Assembly: GCA_022820945.1 (NCBI GenBank)
Contig: JAJEEP010000040.1
Location: 62,001-126,000 of the forward strand
DNA length: 64,000 nt
Source: Alphaproteobacteria bacterium
Lineage (GTDB): Bacteria; Pseudomonadota; Alphaproteobacteria; UBA828
Direction of reading: 5' to 3'
Shown here: piece by piece, positions 56,780-64,000 of the stretch
Layout of the letters: each line of letters begins with the position of its first letter
Numbering within the stretch: position 1 is the stretch's first letter
Program-made: the position numbers and the translations under genes
Notes under the pieces: model-generated
Databases searched by the model: none
Seen by the model: only the letters and a program-made list of their open reading frames with translations
What the model was told of the DNA's origin: nothing

Positions 56780-58054
56780 ATGTTCATGAAATCAAGCGCA
56801 AAATCGGGCCTTCGGGGGTGGCTGAAGCGGTCGCTCGCGATGGCAATACTCGCCGGGGCGGTGGCATTCGCAGCGCCGGCACAGGCGAACGACACTATCA
56901 AGATCGGCTTCAGCATGGCGCTCACCGGCGGTCTCGCCGGGGCGGGCAAGGGCGCGCTCATCGCCATGCAGGTGTGGGCCGAAGACACCAACGCCGCGGG
57001 CGGTCTGCTCGGCAAGCAGGTCGAGCTCGTCTACTACGACGATCAGACAAACCCCGCGAACGTGCCGGGCATCTACACGAAGCTGCTCGACGTCGACGAG
57101 GTCGACTTCGTGGTGTCCGGCTACGGCACGAACCTGATCGCGCCGGCCATGCCGATCGTGATGCAGCGCGGCCTCGTCTTTCCGTCGCTGTTCGGTCTCG
57201 CGGTCAACGAGAAGTTCAACTATCCGAACTACTTCCAGATCATGCCGGCAGGGCCGGAGCCGTTGACCGACTGGTCGAAGGGCTTCTACAGCGTTGCCAT
57301 GGCGCAGGATCCGCCGCCGAAGACGATCGCGCTCGTGGGCGCCGATGCGGAGTTTGCCAAGAATGCGGTCAAGGGCGCCCGGATCCAGGCGGAAGCACTG
57401 GGACTCGAGATCGTCTATGACGAGTCCTATCACCCGAAGACGCCGGACTTCACCCCGATCGTCAATGCCATTCAGGCGCGCAATCCGGATATGGTGTTTG
57501 TCGGTTCGTACCCGCCCGATTCGGTCGGGATGGTGAAGGCGGCCACCGAGGTTGGCCTCAAGACCAAGCTATTCGGCGGCGGCATGGTGGGGCTTCAGTT
57601 TGCCTCGATCATGACGGCGCTCGGGCCGAAGCTGAACGGCATCGTGAACTACGATTTCTGGGTGCCGGAGCCGACGCTGAAGTTCGAGGGTGTCGAGGCG
57701 TTCCTCGCCAAGTATCAGAAAGCGGCCGAGGGCCAGGGCGTGGACCCGCTGGGCTACTATCTCCAGCCTTACGCCTATGCGTATTTGCAGGTGCTGGGGC
57801 AAGCGATCACCGCCACCGACAGTGCGGATCACGCGGTCATTGGGGAGTACATCCGCAACAACTCGTTCGACACGGTGGTCGGCAACGTGAGCTTCGCGCC
57901 GAATGGCGAGTGGGCGAAGACGCGGGTGCTGATGGTCCAGTACCAGGGCATCGAGGACAACGAGCTCGCGACCTTCACCAAGGCCGGGACGCGTGTCGTG
58001 CTCTATCCCGAGGAGTGGAAATCCGGGACCGTCAACTACCCTTACGCCGAGTAG
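56780..58054 (+). CDS. Branched-chain amino acid-type ABC substrate-binding protein
   Basis: A protein of about 424 residues of the Leu/Ile/Val-binding periplasmic family. Signal peptide: basic MFMKSSAKSGLRGWLKR then hydrophobic SLAMAILAGAVAFAAPAQA, cleaved before NDT. Body: KIGFSMALTGGLAGAGKG, VYYDDQTNPANVP-like core and the GYGTNLIAPAMPIV ligand region. Three close ATGs exist (56771, 56780, 56786). GGGAGG (56764-56769) is 1 base from the first but 10 from the second, so 56780 is preferred. First gene of a complete liv operon. The ligand may be an aromatic or amide compound rather than leucine. Confidence 0.9.
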   Translation: MFMKSSAKSGLRGWLKRSLAMAILAGAVAFAAPAQANDTIKIGFSMALTGGLAGAGKGALIAMQVWAEDTNAAGGLLGKQVELVYYDDQTNPANVPGIYTKLLDVDEVDFVVSGYGTNLIAPAMPIVMQRGLVFPSLFGLAVNEKFNYPNYFQIMPAGPEPLTDWSKGFYSVAMAQDPPPKTIALVGADAEFAKNAVKGARIQAEALGLEIVYDESYHPKTPDFTPIVNAIQARNPDMVFVGSYPPDSVGMVKAATEVGLKTKLFGGGMVGLQFASIMTALGPKLNGIVNYDFWVPEPTLKFEGVEAFLAKYQKAAEGQGVDPLGYYLQPYAYAYLQVLGQAITATDSADHAVIGEYIRNNSFDTVVGNVSFAPNGEWAKTRVLMVQYQGIEDNELATFTKAGTRVVLYPEEWKSGTVNYPYAE

Positions 58055-58092
58055 CCCGCGCTCCCGAGAGGAGCCGAGCAGCAACTGTCGAT

Positions 58093-58129
58093 GGAAATGT
58101 CATCCCGCATTCGACGGGATGACATTTCC
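58093..58129 (+). promoter_or_regulatory. Perfect 15-bp hairpin between binding-protein and permease genes
   Basis: GGAAATGTCATCCCG, loop CATTCGA, CGGGATGACATTTCC: a perfect 15-bp inverted repeat with 7-nt loop, 39 bases after the binding-protein stop and 25 before the permease start. Such structures after binding-protein genes usually stabilise the upstream message and lower downstream expression. No T tract, so read-through is expected. Confidence 0.85.
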
Positions 58130-58153
58130 TATTACCGGTAGGACGGCCAGCGG

Positions 58154-59026
58154 TTGTTCTCCGTAGAACTATTAGTGAATGCGCTGATCGCCGGCGTGCT
58201 GCTCGGCGGATTCTATGCCGCGGTCAGCCTCGGGCTGACGGTCTCCTTCGGGCAGCTCAACATCGTCAATATCGCCCACCCGGCATTCATCATCCTGGGC
58301 TCATACATCGCCTACATGTGCAACAGCCTGTGGGGGCTGGATCCCATCCTGACGGGAATCATATTCATTCCCGTGTTCTTCCTGATCGGTGCCGGAGCTT
58401 ACCGGCTCTACTACGAGAGTTTCGAGCGCAAGGACGATGAAGCGCTGCGCGGCCTCGCCTTCTTCTTCGGCGTCATGTTCATCATCGAGGTCGCGCTCAT
58501 CATGGTTTACGGCGTGGACTTCCGCACCGTGCAGGCGTCTTACATCGGGCAAAGCTGGAAAGCCGGCGGGATCGGGGTGCCGACCCGCATGTTCGTGCCG
58601 TTTTGCGTCTCCATCGCCATGTTCAGCGCGGTCTATCTCTACATGTCGCGCACCTTCAACGGCCGCGCGATCAAGGCCGTGGCGCAGGATCGGCTCGCTC
58701 TCCAGCTCATGGGCGCCGATCCGGTCAAGATCAAGCAGCTCGGCTTCGGCATCAGCATCGGCACCGCTGCGCTGGCGGGTGCGCTGCTGATCATCATCAT
58801 TCCGGTCGAGCCGTCCGTCGGCCGGCTCTATATCGGCCAGGTGTTCGCGATCGCGGTCCTCGCCGGGCTCGGATCGATCCCCGGCACGCTGGTTGCAGGA
58901 CTCATCCTCGGCATCGCCGAGAGCCTGGTCTCGACGTTCTTCGGCCCGTCATGGGCGCCCGCCGTGGCCTTCGGCATCCTGCTGGCGGCCCTCGCCTTCA
59001 GGCCGCAAGGACTGTTCGGCCGATGA
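58154..59026 (+). CDS. livH: LivH-type ABC permease
   Basis: A 290-residue membrane permease with about eight helices. FSVELLVNALIAGVLLGGF and AVSLGLTVSFGQLNIVNIAHP are the LivH N-terminal signature, and the EAA-like loop ALQLMGADPVKIKQLGFG couples to the ATPase. Starts at TTG 58154; the first GTG downstream would lose the typical ELLVNAL start, so TTG is preferred, implying weak initiation. The end overlaps livM (ATGA). Confidence 0.93.
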   Translation: MFSVELLVNALIAGVLLGGFYAAVSLGLTVSFGQLNIVNIAHPAFIILGSYIAYMCNSLWGLDPILTGIIFIPVFFLIGAGAYRLYYESFERKDDEALRGLAFFFGVMFIIEVALIMVYGVDFRTVQASYIGQSWKAGGIGVPTRMFVPFCVSIAMFSAVYLYMSRTFNGRAIKAVAQDRLALQLMGADPVKIKQLGFGISIGTAALAGALLIIIIPVEPSVGRLYIGQVFAIAVLAGLGSIPGTLVAGLILGIAESLVSTFFGPSWAPAVAFGILLAALAFRPQGLFGR

Positions 59027-59997
59027 GGTGGCCTGCGGTGAAGCTCTCGCCCTTCTGGCTCTGCGCCGCCGCCATCGCGCTGCTCGGCATCGCGGTGACG
59101 ATCTTCGATCTGTTCAACATCAACACCTTCATCTTCTTCGCGGGCTATGTGGTCCTGCAATACGTGGTGCTCGCGACCGCCTGGAACATCATGGGCGGCT
59201 ACATGGGCTACGTGAACTTCGGCACGGCCGGGTTCTTCGCGGTGGGCGCCTACGCCTCCGTCGTGCTCTACAACCTCTTCCAGGCGCCGTTGGCTCTGAT
59301 GATCCCCTTCGCGGGCGTGGTCTGCGCCCTGCTCGGGCTCGCCATGGGCTACCTGACGCTGCGCCTGCGCGGTGTCTTCTTCGCCATCGCCACGCTTGCG
59401 ATGGCGATCGTCCTCGAGACACTGATCATCAATTGGGAATTCGTGGGTGGCGCGACCGGCGCCTACATTCTGCGCTCGCGCGAGCAGGCGCCGTTCGGCG
59501 ACTACATCGAGTTCCTGTTCTTTGTGATGCTCCTGCTCGCGATCTTTGCCGTCTCGGTCGCGCGCTGGCTCGAGCTGTCGAGGACGGGGCGCGGCTTCAT
59601 CGCCATTCGCGACGACGAGATTGCTGCCGAGTGCGCGGGCGTTCCCACCCTCCGGCTCAAGCTGATCGCGACGACGGTTTCCGGATTCCTGATGGGCGTC
59701 GCGGGCGCGCCGTTCGCGCTCTACGTGAGCTTTATCGAGCCGTCTTCGGCGTTCAATCTCATCTATGCGGTGAACGCCATCGCGATGCCGATGATCGGCG
59801 GCGCCACGACGTGGCTCGGCCCGGTGATCGGCGCGCTGCTGCTCGGCACCGTTCAGCAGGTCGCCACGGTGACGATTTCCTCGGAGCTCAACCTCCTGAT
59901 CGTCGGCATCGTCCTGGTGTTCTTCGTGATCGTGGCCCCGGAAGGGATCGTCGGACTGCTCAAGAAGTGGTTGGGAGGCCGTCGCGATGACCGCTGA
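59023..59997 (+). CDS. livM: LivM-type ABC permease
   Basis: A 324-residue integral membrane permease. Hydrophobic segments from residue 10 on, WNIMGGYMGYVNFGTAGFFAVGAY as the family motif and the coupling loop GFIAIRDDEIAAECAGV. It starts in the end of livH (ATGA overlap) and overlaps livG by 11 bases. With livH it forms the channel. Confidence 0.94.
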   Translation: MRWPAVKLSPFWLCAAAIALLGIAVTIFDLFNINTFIFFAGYVVLQYVVLATAWNIMGGYMGYVNFGTAGFFAVGAYASVVLYNLFQAPLALMIPFAGVVCALLGLAMGYLTLRLRGVFFAIATLAMAIVLETLIINWEFVGGATGAYILRSREQAPFGDYIEFLFFVMLLLAIFAVSVARWLELSRTGRGFIAIRDDEIAAECAGVPTLRLKLIATTVSGFLMGVAGAPFALYVSFIEPSSAFNLIYAVNAIAMPMIGGATTWLGPVIGALLLGTVQQVATVTISSELNLLIVGIVLVFFVIVAPEGIVGLLKKWLGGRRDDR

Positions 59998-60709
59998 CGC
60001 GCTGCTCGACGTGCGCGCCGTCACCAAGCGATTCGGCGGTTTCACGGCGCTGGACCAGGTCGACATGGAGGTCAGGGCGGGCGAGCGCTTCGGCCTGATC
60101 GGCCCGAACGGCTCCGGCAAGACCACCATGATCAACTGCATCTCGGGCACGCTCGCGAACGAGGGCGGCGAGATCGTTTTCAAGGGCGTCAAGCTCGACG
60201 GCAGGAAGCCCCATCAGCGCACGCGGCTGGGGATCGCGCGGTCATTCCAGATTCCCAAGCCGTTCCGGTCGTTGACGGTGCTGGAGAACCTGGGCATCGC
60301 GCTCGAATTTGCGACCGGCACCGGCCGGGCTGAGGTTCAGGACCGCGGCATGGCCATCCTGGAGACGATCGGGCTCGCCGACCGCGCCGGCACGAATGCC
60401 GGGGCGCTGACGCAAATCGACATGCGCAAGCTCGAGCTCGCCCGCGCGATGGCCACGCAGCCGGAGTTGCTGATTTCCGACGAAGCGATGGCCGGCCTCT
60501 CCTCGACGGAGGTCGACGACATCCTCGACATTCTGTTCAAGCTGAACGAGGGCGGCATCACGATCATCATGATCGAGCACATCATGCGGGCGGTGATGCG
60601 GTTCTCGACGCGGATCGTCGTCCTGGACGCGGGTCGCAAGATCGCCGAGGGCAACCCCGACGAGATTATCAACGACCCCGAAGTCGAGAGGGCCTATCTC
60701 GGTGAGTAG
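59987..60709 (+). CDS. livG: LivG-type ABC ATPase
   Basis: A 240-residue ATPase. Walker A GPNGSGKTT, Q-loop region FQIPKPF, an unusual signature ALTQIDMRKLELARAMA in place of the usual LSGG(E/Q)QR, and Walker B LLISDEAMAGLSSTE, also unusual (most relatives have DEP.AGL). The H-loop is IEHIMRAVM. The signature lacks the two glycines, so it may be a weaker ATPase half, compensated by LivF. Overlaps livM and livF. Confidence 0.92.
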   Translation: MTADALLDVRAVTKRFGGFTALDQVDMEVRAGERFGLIGPNGSGKTTMINCISGTLANEGGEIVFKGVKLDGRKPHQRTRLGIARSFQIPKPFRSLTVLENLGIALEFATGTGRAEVQDRGMAILETIGLADRAGTNAGALTQIDMRKLELARAMATQPELLISDEAMAGLSSTEVDDILDILFKLNEGGITIIMIEHIMRAVMRFSTRIVVLDAGRKIAEGNPDEIINDPEVERAYLGE

Positions 60710-61433
60710 GATCGTCGTCGATAACGTCGAAGCCGGCTACGGTTCGGTGCGCGTCCTGCACGGCGTGTCCGTCGCCATCGATTCCGGCGAGACGGTGGTG
60801 CTGCTTGGCACCAACGGCAACGGCAAGTCGACGCTCATCAATTGCATCATGGGAATCGTGGCACCCTCCGCCGGGTCCATCGCGCTCGAGACGGACGACG
60901 GTGAGCGCATCGATCTCGTTGGAAAGACGCCGCAGGACGTGGTCGAGCTCGGCATCTCCCTGGTGCCGGAAGGCCGGCGCCTGTTCCCTCAGCTCACGGT
61001 GGCGGAGAACCTGACTCTGGGCGCCTATCGGGAATCGGCGCGCAAGCGGATTGGTGCAAACCTGGAGTTCGTGTTCGAGGCCTTCCCGGTGCTTGCCGAA
61101 CGCCGGCGCCAGCTCGCCGGCTCGATGTCAGGCGGCGAGCAGCAGATGCTGGCTATCGCGCGGGCTCTGATGTCGGAGCCCCGCATCCTGGTGATCGACG
61201 AGCCCTCCGTCGGGCTCGCGCCGATCCTGGTCAGCCGCGTGATCGCCAAGATCAGGGAGTTGAAGGAGCAGCGCAATCTGACCGTGCTGATGGCCGAGCA
61301 GAACTTCAATCAGGCGATCAAGATCGCGGATCGCGGCTATATCATCGTGCACGGCGAGATCGCGTTCGCCGCCGAGTCCGCCGCCGACCTCTCCGAGAAC
61401 GAGATGGTCAAGCAGTACTACCTCGGTGCCTGA
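60702..61433 (+). CDS. livF: LivF-type ABC ATPase
   Basis: A 243-residue ATPase. Walker A GTNGNGKST, signature MSGGEQQMLAIARALM and Walker B ILVIDEPSVGLAPI, all canonical. Short insertion ETDDGERIDLVGKTP after the first sheet. Overlaps livG by 8 bases and ends the liv operon 130 bases before the aminotransferase gene. Confidence 0.95.
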   Translation: MSRIVVDNVEAGYGSVRVLHGVSVAIDSGETVVLLGTNGNGKSTLINCIMGIVAPSAGSIALETDDGERIDLVGKTPQDVVELGISLVPEGRRLFPQLTVAENLTLGAYRESARKRIGANLEFVFEAFPVLAERRRQLAGSMSGGEQQMLAIARALMSEPRILVIDEPSVGLAPILVSRVIAKIRELKEQRNLTVLMAEQNFNQAIKIADRGYIIVHGEIAFAAESAADLSENEMVKQYYLGA

Positions 61434-61563
61434 CGCCAGACCCGGCAACGCGACGGTCCCAACCATTGCCGCAAAGGGCCCGCTAGCCTAGGCTTGCCCG
61501 CCCCGGCTGCCGTCCGGTCCGGCCATTGCGGCGGCGCGCCAGCCCTCAACATGGAGACGCAGC

Positions 61564-62961
61564 ATGTCGCTCGATCAGGCCCAGAACATCTCGCTGGAGG
61601 AGCTCGACAAGCAGGTCCTGCTCCACCCGGTCACGTCGATTGCCGAGCATCAGGACGCAGGCCCCGTCATCTACGGCAAGAGCGGCGGGGTGAAGATCTA
61701 CGACCGCCAGGGCAAGGGCTACATCGATGCCGCGGCGGCGCTCTGGTGCGTAAACATCGGCTACGGGCGGACCAGGCTCGCCGAGGTCGCGGCCGAGGAG
61801 ATGGCGCGCATCGGCTTCTTCCACACCTTCGGTGCCGCTTCCAACGAGCCCCAGATTAGGCTCGCGGAGAAGCTGCTCTCGCTGCTGCACGAGCACGCCG
61901 ACTGCCATCACATCGGTAAGGTGTTCTTTGGGCTCTCAGGCTCCGACGGCAATGATACCCAGTTCAAGCTGGTCCGCTATTACAACAACCTGCGCGGCAG
62001 GCCCGAGAAGAAGAAGATCATCTCGCGCATCGGCGCCTATCACGGCGTCACCGGGGCGGCCGGCAGCCTCACGGGCATTCCGCTCTACCACAAGGCCTTC
62101 GACCTGCCCTTCGAAGGCGTGCTGCACACCGATTGCCCGCACTACTGGCGGGAAGGCCTGGAGGGCGAGAGCGAAGAGGAGTTCGCCGACCGCATGGCCG
62201 CATCGCTGGAAGCCATGATCGAGCGGGAAGGGCCGGAGACCATCGCGGCCTTCATCGCGGAGCCGGTGATGGGCACCGGCGGCGTGATCATTCCGGGCGG
62301 CGGTTACTACGACAAGGTGCAGGCGATCCTCAAGAAGCACGACATCCTCTTTATCGCCGACGAGGTGATCTGCGGCTTTGGGCGCCTCGGCACCTGGTTC
62401 GGCGCGAGCTACTTCGGCCTGCGCCCCGACCTGATGACCTTCGCCAAAGGGCTGACCAGCGCCTACTTCCCGATGTCGGCGGTGGCGATCTCGGACGAGG
62501 TCTGGCAGGTGCTGGCGGACGGCACGCCCGAGGTCGGCATGTTCGCCCACGGCTTCACCTATTCGGGCCACCCGGTTGGCGGTGCCGTCAGTCTCGCGAA
62601 CCTCGAGATCATGGAGTCAGAGAACCTGGTCGCCAACGCGGCCGAGGTCGGCCCCTACTTCAAGCAGTGCCTGATCGAACGGGTTGGCGATCATCCCAAT
62701 GTCGGCGACATCCGTGGTGCCGGCTTAATGCTAGGCGTCGAATATGTCGCCGAGCGCGGGAGCAAGGCCGCGCCCGACATGACGCCGCCGGCGCATCGGC
62801 GCGTTTCGGCCGCCGCACAGGAGCGCGGCCTGCTGACCCGGGGGCTGCCCTTCCTGCCGGTCAACGCCTTCTCTCCGCCGCTTACTTTCTCGCGGGCCGA
62901 TGTCGACGAGACCGTCGGCATCTTCGGCGAGGCCGTGGAAAGCGTCTTCGGCAAAGGCTGA
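61564..62961 (+). CDS. Class III (omega) aminotransferase
   Basis: A 465-residue PLP-dependent aminotransferase. The PLP lysine is Lys295 ([10 protein letters not shown]), Asp266 in [12 protein letters not shown] pairs with the ring nitrogen and the phosphate-binding GSDGNDTQ motif lies at 126-133. Such enzymes act on omega-amino acids or amines, transferring to pyruvate. Good SD (GGAGACGC). It is followed by a HyuA-family gene 24 bases later and preceded by the liv operon, so a transported amide or beta-amino acid is a plausible substrate (inference). Confidence 0.93.
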   Translation: MSLDQAQNISLEELDKQVLLHPVTSIAEHQDAGPVIYGKSGGVKIYDRQGKGYIDAAAALWCVNIGYGRTRLAEVAAEEMARIGFFHTFGAASNEPQIRLAEKLLSLLHEHADCHHIGKVFFGLSGSDGNDTQFKLVRYYNNLRGRPEKKKIISRIGAYHGVTGAAGSLTGIPLYHKAFDLPFEGVLHTDCPHYWREGLEGESEEEFADRMAASLEAMIEREGPETIAAFIAEPVMGTGGVIIPGGGYYDKVQAILKKHDILFIADEVICGFGRLGTWFGASYFGLRPDLMTFAKGLTSAYFPMSAVAISDEVWQVLADGTPEVGMFAHGFTYSGHPVGGAVSLANLEIMESENLVANAAEVGPYFKQCLIERVGDHPNVGDIRGAGLMLGVEYVAERGSKAAPDMTPPAHRRVSAAAQERGLLTRGLPFLPVNAFSPPLTFSRADVDETVGIFGEAVESVFGKG

Positions 62962-62985
62962 GCCTTCGTTCGTAGAGGCTCTGCC

Positions 62986-64000
62986 GTGGGGTTTCGCATC
63001 TCCGTCGATACCGGCGGCACCTTTACCGACGTCGTGGCCGGAGGCGACGGGCGCGAGGTGGTTGGCAAGGCGCCGACCACGCCCGACCGCATCTTCGTCG
63101 GCATGCAGGGCGCGCTGGAAAATGCGGCCGAGCAGCTTGATCTGAGCCTGCCTGCGCTGCTGGGCGAGACCGACCTGCTGATCTACGGCACGACGCGGGC
63201 CACCAACGCGATCGTGCAGGGCGCGGTGGCCAAGACCGCGTTCCTGGTCACGGCCGGCTTCCCCGACATCCTGGTGCTGAAGGAAGGCGGCAAGCACGGG
63301 GTCCACGACTTCGAGACCGACTACCCGGACCCCTACATCCCGCAGGCCCACACCTTCGAGATCGACGAGCGCATCGATTCCGAGGGCGGCGTGGTGACGC
63401 CGCTCGACCGTGAGCAGGCCCGCGCGGCGCTTGCGCTGGTCGAGGAGCGGGGCTTCGAGGCGGTTGCCGTCTGCCTGCTATGGGCGGTCGCGAACCCCGC
63501 GCATGAGCGGGCGCTCGCCGCGCTGATCGAGGAGGTGCTCCCCGGAGTCCCCTACACGCTCTCGCACCGGCTGATCCCCATCGTCCGGGAATATCGGCGC
63601 GCGTCGGCCACCGCCATCGACGCCTCGCTCAAGCCTCTGATGCAGGCGCACCTGCGCGGCATGGAGGACGATCTTCGCGCGGCCGGATGCAAGGGCGAGA
63701 TCCTGGTGAGCACCTCCGTCGGCGGCTGCATGCACGTGGAGGAGCTGGTCGAGCGTCCCATCCACACGGTCAAGTCGGGCCCCGCCATGGCGCCGGTGGC
63801 AGCGTTGGCTTACTCGCAGATGGAAGGCTTCGGCGACGACGTGATCGTCTGCGACACCGGGGGCACCACCTTCGACGTCGGCCTGGTTCGGGACGGCGCG
63901 GTGAAGCAGACCCGCGAGACCTGGATCGGCGGTCTATGGACCGGCCATATCCTCGCGATCTCCTCGGTCGACGTGCGAAGCATCGGCGCCGGTGGCGGTT
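62986..64000 (+). CDS. HyuA-family ATP-dependent hydantoinase/oxoprolinase (5' part, runs off the window)
   Basis: The reading frame from GTG 62986 stays open to the window edge, giving at least 338 residues. N-terminus GFRISVDTGGTFTDVVAGG has the nucleotide-binding motif, then LIYGTTRATNAIVQGAV, VREYRRASATAID, SVGGCMHVEEL, KSGPAMAPVAAL and the second motif VCDTGGTTFDVGLVRDG. It differs clearly from the first HyuA (28603-30645): the HGTTTATN and LLSGPAGG motifs are changed. A partner HyuB probably lies outside the window. Twenty-four bases after the aminotransferase gene, so cotranscribed. Confidence 0.88.
   Translation, partial: MGFRISVDTGGTFTDVVAGGDGREVVGKAPTTPDRIFVGMQGALENAAEQLDLSLPALLGETDLLIYGTTRATNAIVQGAVAKTAFLVTAGFPDILVLKEGGKHGVHDFETDYPDPYIPQAHTFEIDERIDSEGGVVTPLDREQARAALALVEERGFEAVAVCLLWAVANPAHERALAALIEEVLPGVPYTLSHRLIPIVREYRRASATAIDASLKPLMQAHLRGMEDDLRAAGCKGEILVSTSVGGCMHVEELVERPIHTVKSGPAMAPVAALAYSQMEGFGDDVIVCDTGGTTFDVGLVRDGAVKQTRETWIGGLWTGHILAISSVDVRSIGAGGG

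Overview
This is a GC-rich chromosomal window with about 54 protein genes, one tRNA and one decayed insertion sequence. It looks like an alphaproteobacterium. Family-level evidence is the bamD-recN-ligA order, the long S9/L13 ribosomal pair next to argC, the recJ-glpX-hom run, a class I-like PHA synthase and many catabolic ABC/Cox/Hyu genes. A Rhodospirillales-like or Rhizobiales-like lineage is plausible, but the sequence alone does not fix it.

Layout. 0-8 kb: envelope and DNA-maintenance core (PhzF-like protein, Sel1-repeat exported protein, BamD, RecN, LigA, LipB, an SMR transporter). 8-13.7 kb: an operon joining a lone toluene-monooxygenase-type beta subunit to a thiolase, an enoyl-CoA hydratase, an acyl-CoA dehydrogenase and a fumarylacetoacetate-hydrolase-family protein. 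13.7-19.8 kb: sirtuin, two alpha/beta hydrolases (one very short), an M20 amidohydrolase, an Asp/Glu/hydantoin racemase and a Tat-exported orphan solute-binding protein. 19.9-37 kb: a catabolic island with a BMP-type (nucleoside/purine-like) ABC importer divergent from a molybdenum-hydroxylase set (CoxM-S-L), an ATP-dependent hydantoinase/oxoprolinase pair (HyuA-HyuB), a second CoxM-S-L set and CoxG. 37-38 kb: an internally deleted IS66-type remnant, short repeats, a tRNA-3'-end-like fragment and an intact tRNA-Glu(UUC). 38-47.5 kb: core genes again (recJ, glpX, hom, phaC, gamma carbonic anhydrase, argC, rpsI, rplM). 47.6-54.1 kb: SDR, GMC oxidoreductase, an oversized UxaA-family dehydratase and a creatinase-like M24 protein. 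54.1-64 kb: acyl-CoA ligase, a divergent crotonase, a complete Liv-type ABC importer, a class III aminotransferase and the 5' part of another HyuA.

How the genes may work together. The most interesting block is 16.4-37 kb. Import by the BMP transporter, oxygenation of a heterocycle by two different molybdenum hydroxylases, ATP-driven ring opening by HyuAB, and then racemase plus M20 amidohydrolase together suggest degradation of an N-heterocycle such as a purine, hydantoin or lactam. The substrate is inference. Both transporter operons place the binding-protein gene first and a strong hairpin directly after it, which suggests mRNA processing that raises binding-protein levels over membrane subunits.
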